NCBI GenBank assembly: GCA_019744975.1
Contig: JAIETP010000015.1
Location: 1 to 56,928, forward strand
Reading direction: 5' to 3'
DNA length: 56,928 nucleotides
Source of the DNA: Burkholderiales bacterium
GTDB taxonomy: Bacteria > Pseudomonadota > Gammaproteobacteria > Burkholderiales > SG8-41
A model generated the notes under the pieces. The model was not told where the DNA came from. It was given only the letters and a program-made list of their open reading frames with translations, and did no database searches. Position 1 is the stretch's first letter, and each line of letters opens with the position of its first letter. The translations under genes and the position numbers were made by a program. This document shows, piece after piece, positions 54,439 to 56,928 of this stretch.

Positions 54439-55962
54439 ATGGGCGAAATCATGGGTGTGCTGTCTTACGGCATCGGTACGGTGCTTGGTTTTGTGATCAT
54501 CGGGTGGCTGGCTTTCATGATCATCCACGATGTCACCCAGAAAAAACACACGGTCCTGCGCAATTATCCGCTGATCGGCCGGCTGCGGTTTTTCTTTGAA
54601 GACCTCGGTGAATATTTCCGCCAGTATTTTTTCGCCAATGACCGCGAGGAAATGCCGTTCAACCGCGCGACCCGCGGCTGGGTTTACAAGAGCGCAAAAA
54701 ACGAAGGCGGCATCATCGGTTTCGGCTCCACCAACGATCTGAACTCACCAGGCTCCATCCTGTTCGTCAACCATCCCTATCCGGTACTCGAGGAAGACCG
54801 GCTGCCGACACCGTCGGTGCTGATCGGCAACAACTACTGCGAGCAGCCTTTCGAAGCCAAATCCATTTTCAACATCAGCGGCATGAGTTTCGGCGCGATT
54901 TCGCAGCCGGCGGTGGAGGCCTTGTCACGCGGTGCTGCTGAAGCGGGGTGCTGGATGGACACCGGCGAAGGCGGTCTTTCGCCGTACCATCTGACAGGCG
55001 GTTGCGACGTCATCATGCAGATCGGCACCGCCAAATACGGCATTCGCGAACTCGACGGCGGTTTTTCCGCGCAGAAGGCGAAAGAGCTGGCAAAACATGT
55101 GAAGGCCTTCGAAATCAAGCTGTCGCAGGGCGCCAAACCCGGCAAGGGAGGTGTGCTGCCCGGCGAAAAAGTCACAGAGGAAATCGCCCGCATCCGCGGC
55201 ATACCGGCAGGACAAGATTCGATCAGCCCGAACCGCCATCATGACATTGCCAGCATCGATGACCTGCTCGACAAGATCGCCTACGTACGCAACCTGACCG
55301 GCCGCCCGGTGGGAGTCAAAACCGCGATCGGCGGCTGGGCCTTCATGAATGATTTGTGCGACGCCGTGCTGCGCCGCGGTCGGGAGTTTGCGCCGGATTT
55401 CATCGCCATCGACGGCGGCGAAGGCGGCAGCGGCGCCGCGCCGCAAACGCTGATGGACCATATGGCATTGCCGATTGCCGAAGCCCTGCCGCGGGTGGTC
55501 GATGCACTGATCCAGGCTGATTTGCGCGACCGGGTGCGGATCATTGCCGCCGGCAAACTGGTGACTTCGGCCAAGGCTGCCTGGGCGCTTTGCGTCGGTG
55601 CTGATTTCATCAACTCGGCGCGCGGTTTCATGTTTGCGCTGGGCTGCATCCAGGCGCTGCGCTGCCACCAGAACACCTGCCCGACGGGTGTCACCACGCA
55701 CAACAAGCGCCTGCAGCGGGGCCTGGTCGTCGCCGAGAAATACCTGCGCGTGGCCAACTACTGCAACAACATGAACAAGGAAATCGACATGATCGCCCAT
55801 GCCTGCGGCTGCCGCCATGCGCGGGAACTGAAGCGTGAGCATGTACGCATCGTGCAGACCGCGAACCAGAGCATCGCACTCAACATGCTGTATCCCTATC
55901 CGGAAGCCGGTTTTCGCAAAAAACCGGAAGCTGTCCGGCAATCATCGGGCATCGCCGCCTGA
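54439..55962 (+). CDS. Membrane-anchored FMN-binding glutamate synthase-like protein
   Basis: A 507-residue protein with one N-terminal membrane helix (about 10-30) and a GltB-type FMN barrel. Motifs are NISGMSFGAISQPAVEALSRGA, GEGGLSPYH, IKLSQGAKPGKGGVLPG, AIDGGEGGSGAAP and a Cys trio in CIQALRCHQNTC, which matches the 3Fe-4S site of glutamate synthase. It lacks the glutaminase domain, so it is not a full GOGAT, and the substrate is unknown. GGGGGAG precedes the ATG at 54439. Confidence 0.9.
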   Translation: MGEIMGVLSYGIGTVLGFVIIGWLAFMIIHDVTQKKHTVLRNYPLIGRLRFFFEDLGEYFRQYFFANDREEMPFNRATRGWVYKSAKNEGGIIGFGSTNDLNSPGSILFVNHPYPVLEEDRLPTPSVLIGNNYCEQPFEAKSIFNISGMSFGAISQPAVEALSRGAAEAGCWMDTGEGGLSPYHLTGGCDVIMQIGTAKYGIRELDGGFSAQKAKELAKHVKAFEIKLSQGAKPGKGGVLPGEKVTEEIARIRGIPAGQDSISPNRHHDIASIDDLLDKIAYVRNLTGRPVGVKTAIGGWAFMNDLCDAVLRRGREFAPDFIAIDGGEGGSGAAPQTLMDHMALPIAEALPRVVDALIQADLRDRVRIIAAGKLVTSAKAAWALCVGADFINSARGFMFALGCIQALRCHQNTCPTGVTTHNKRLQRGLVVAEKYLRVANYCNNMNKEIDMIAHACGCRHARELKREHVRIVQTANQSIALNMLYPYPEAGFRKKPEAVRQSSGIAA

Positions 55963-56004
55963 TTGCAGATCGCAGTCCCGGTGCCGTGATTTTGTAGTGC
56001 GTCG

Positions 56005-56021
56005 CAGCATTTTGGATGCTG
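56005..56021 (+). terminator. Candidate terminator after the glutamate synthase-like gene
   Basis: CAGCAT (56005-56010) and ATGCTG (56016-56021) form a six-base stem with a five-base loop, followed by ATTTTCT. The stem is short and the T-run imperfect, so its strength is doubtful. Confidence 0.4.
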
Positions 56022-56162
56022 ATTTTCTGATGCGCAGAATAAAATATTTTATGGCCTGCAGCCCTTTACAGCGCGGTCGGCTCATCCCATCCTGATAATT
56101 GAGCTTGGCCAAAATCACCTTAACCAAAATCACATCAAGCACCATACGAGAAGAGGCGTACC

Positions 56163-56928
56163 ATGGCAGATAAAATCACCGGTCTGGCGAATCCGGAGCA
56201 GGGAACTTCACGCCGCGACTTCATGGCCAAAGTGGCCGTTGCCGCCGTGACGGCGGGCACGACAATACCGAGGCTGGCATCCGCCCAGACTGCAGCCAAA
56301 CCGCCCGCCGATCCCGCGGGTGTGATTTCCAATGACGTGGTGATGGCCGGCAAGGATGCCGCGCTGAAAATGCATTCGGAACGGCCGCTGACCGCCAGCG
56401 CGACCGCCGAGTTCCTCGCCGATGAGATCACGCCGACCAACCGCGTGTTCGTGCGCAACAACCTGTTCACCACGGAGTTCAGCGAAGCGAATCATGTTGT
56501 CGAAATCAAGGGCCTGGTCGACAAGCCGCTGAAACTGACCGTGGCCGACATAAAAAGCATGTTCAAGAACACGTCCACCGTGGCGATGATTGAATGCGCC
56601 GGCGCCGGCCGCACCGCGTTCAATCCGGTACCCCGCGGCACACCCTGGCCGGCGACCGGTGGCATGAGCTGTCCGAAATGGAATGGTGTGCGTTTGGGCG
56701 ACGTGCTCAAGGCGGCGGGCATCCGTTCCGACGGCGCGCATGTTTCATTCACCGGCGCTGATTTCGGCGCACTGCCGACGATCCCGAAGGTCGCGCGCAG
56801 CGTGCCGCTGTGGAAGGCGCTGGAAGAACATTCGATGATCGTCTACGGGATGAACGACGGGCCGTTGCCGGTGGTGCACGGCGCGCCGATCCGCGTGATG
56901 ATCCCGGGCTGGGCCGGTTCCGCCTCGG
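56163..56928 (+). CDS. Sulfite oxidase-family molybdoenzyme, Tat-exported (3' end outside window)
   Basis: The first 255 codons of a molybdopterin-dependent oxidoreductase. A Tat motif SRRDFMAKVAVAAV is followed by a signal cut near ASAQ. The mature part has the sulfite-oxidase fold: NRVFVRNN, the H-V-V-E-I-K-G-L-V stretch and MIECAGAGR, whose cysteine is the usual molybdenum ligand. HGAPIRVMIPGWAGSAS follows. SoxC/SorA-type proteins oxidise sulfite or related sulfur groups in the periplasm. Which branch this belongs to cannot be decided from the visible part. GAAGAGG precedes the ATG. Confidence 0.88.
   Translation, partial: MADKITGLANPEQGTSRRDFMAKVAVAAVTAGTTIPRLASAQTAAKPPADPAGVISNDVVMAGKDAALKMHSERPLTASATAEFLADEITPTNRVFVRNNLFTTEFSEANHVVEIKGLVDKPLKLTVADIKSMFKNTSTVAMIECAGAGRTAFNPVPRGTPWPATGGMSCPKWNGVRLGDVLKAAGIRSDGAHVSFTGADFGALPTIPKVARSVPLWKALEEHSMIVYGMNDGPLPVVHGAPIRVMIPGWAGSAS

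Overview
The window is GC-rich chromosomal DNA from a Gram-negative bacterium, most likely a betaproteobacterium. The evidence is a Bug-family (TctC-like) binding protein, an alaC-hom-thrC run, Tat-exported molybdoenzymes, surE-pcm-nlpD, and GC-rich codon use set against AT-rich spacers. The genus cannot be fixed from sequence alone. No rRNA, tRNA, CRISPR array, phage or complete insertion sequence was found. Only the tail of an IS110-type transposase sits at the left edge.

Left third (about 0.1-26.5 kb): a molybdenum/tungsten hub. Leftward moaA-fdhD-mobA make and deliver molybdenum cofactor. Rightward come a DUF3305/DUF3306 pair, a 692-residue multi-cluster ferredoxin, and an operon for a Tat-exported, membrane-anchored formate dehydrogenase (TorD-like chaperone, 62-aa Tat peptide, alpha, beta, 73-aa lipoprotein, gamma, 81-aa exported protein) that ends in a strong hairpin terminator. 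A leftward block (TRAP-type binding protein, VOC protein, Bug binding protein, Gfo/Idh oxidoreductase) separates this from moeA and a ModE-like regulator. Facing the regulator is a rightward run of three oxyanion ABC importers (TupBCA-like, a FecCD-type MolBC-like pair without its own binding protein, and ModABC), followed by mobB, moaD, moaE and a DUF1289 protein. The plausible joint task is to capture molybdate/tungstate, build bis-MGD cofactor and load formate dehydrogenase. A sulfite-oxidase-family molybdoenzyme begins at the right edge.

Middle (26.5-44 kb): a CocE/NonD hydrolase, NhaA, a universal stress protein behind an FNR-type box, katG behind an OxyR-like array and a short catalase-like leader ORF, a nitrilase-family amidase, a PlsC-like acyltransferase, and a leftward RraA-like aldolase / CoA-transferase / acyl-CoA dehydrogenase operon. 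Then come surE-pcm-nlpD, and a leftward moxR / DUF58 / transglutaminase operon.

Right (44-57 kb): a giant GAF/multi-PAS histidine kinase, a small Mth938-like protein, alaC-hom-thrC, nadC, a membrane-anchored glutamate-synthase-like flavoprotein and the partial sulfite oxidase homologue.

The most unusual non-coding signal is a dispersed, G-free AT-rich element of about 29 bp. Its 18-base core AATAAAAACAAATACTTA occurs exactly three times, and near copies occur elsewhere. The best copies lie just 3' of operon ends and point the same way as the gene they follow.
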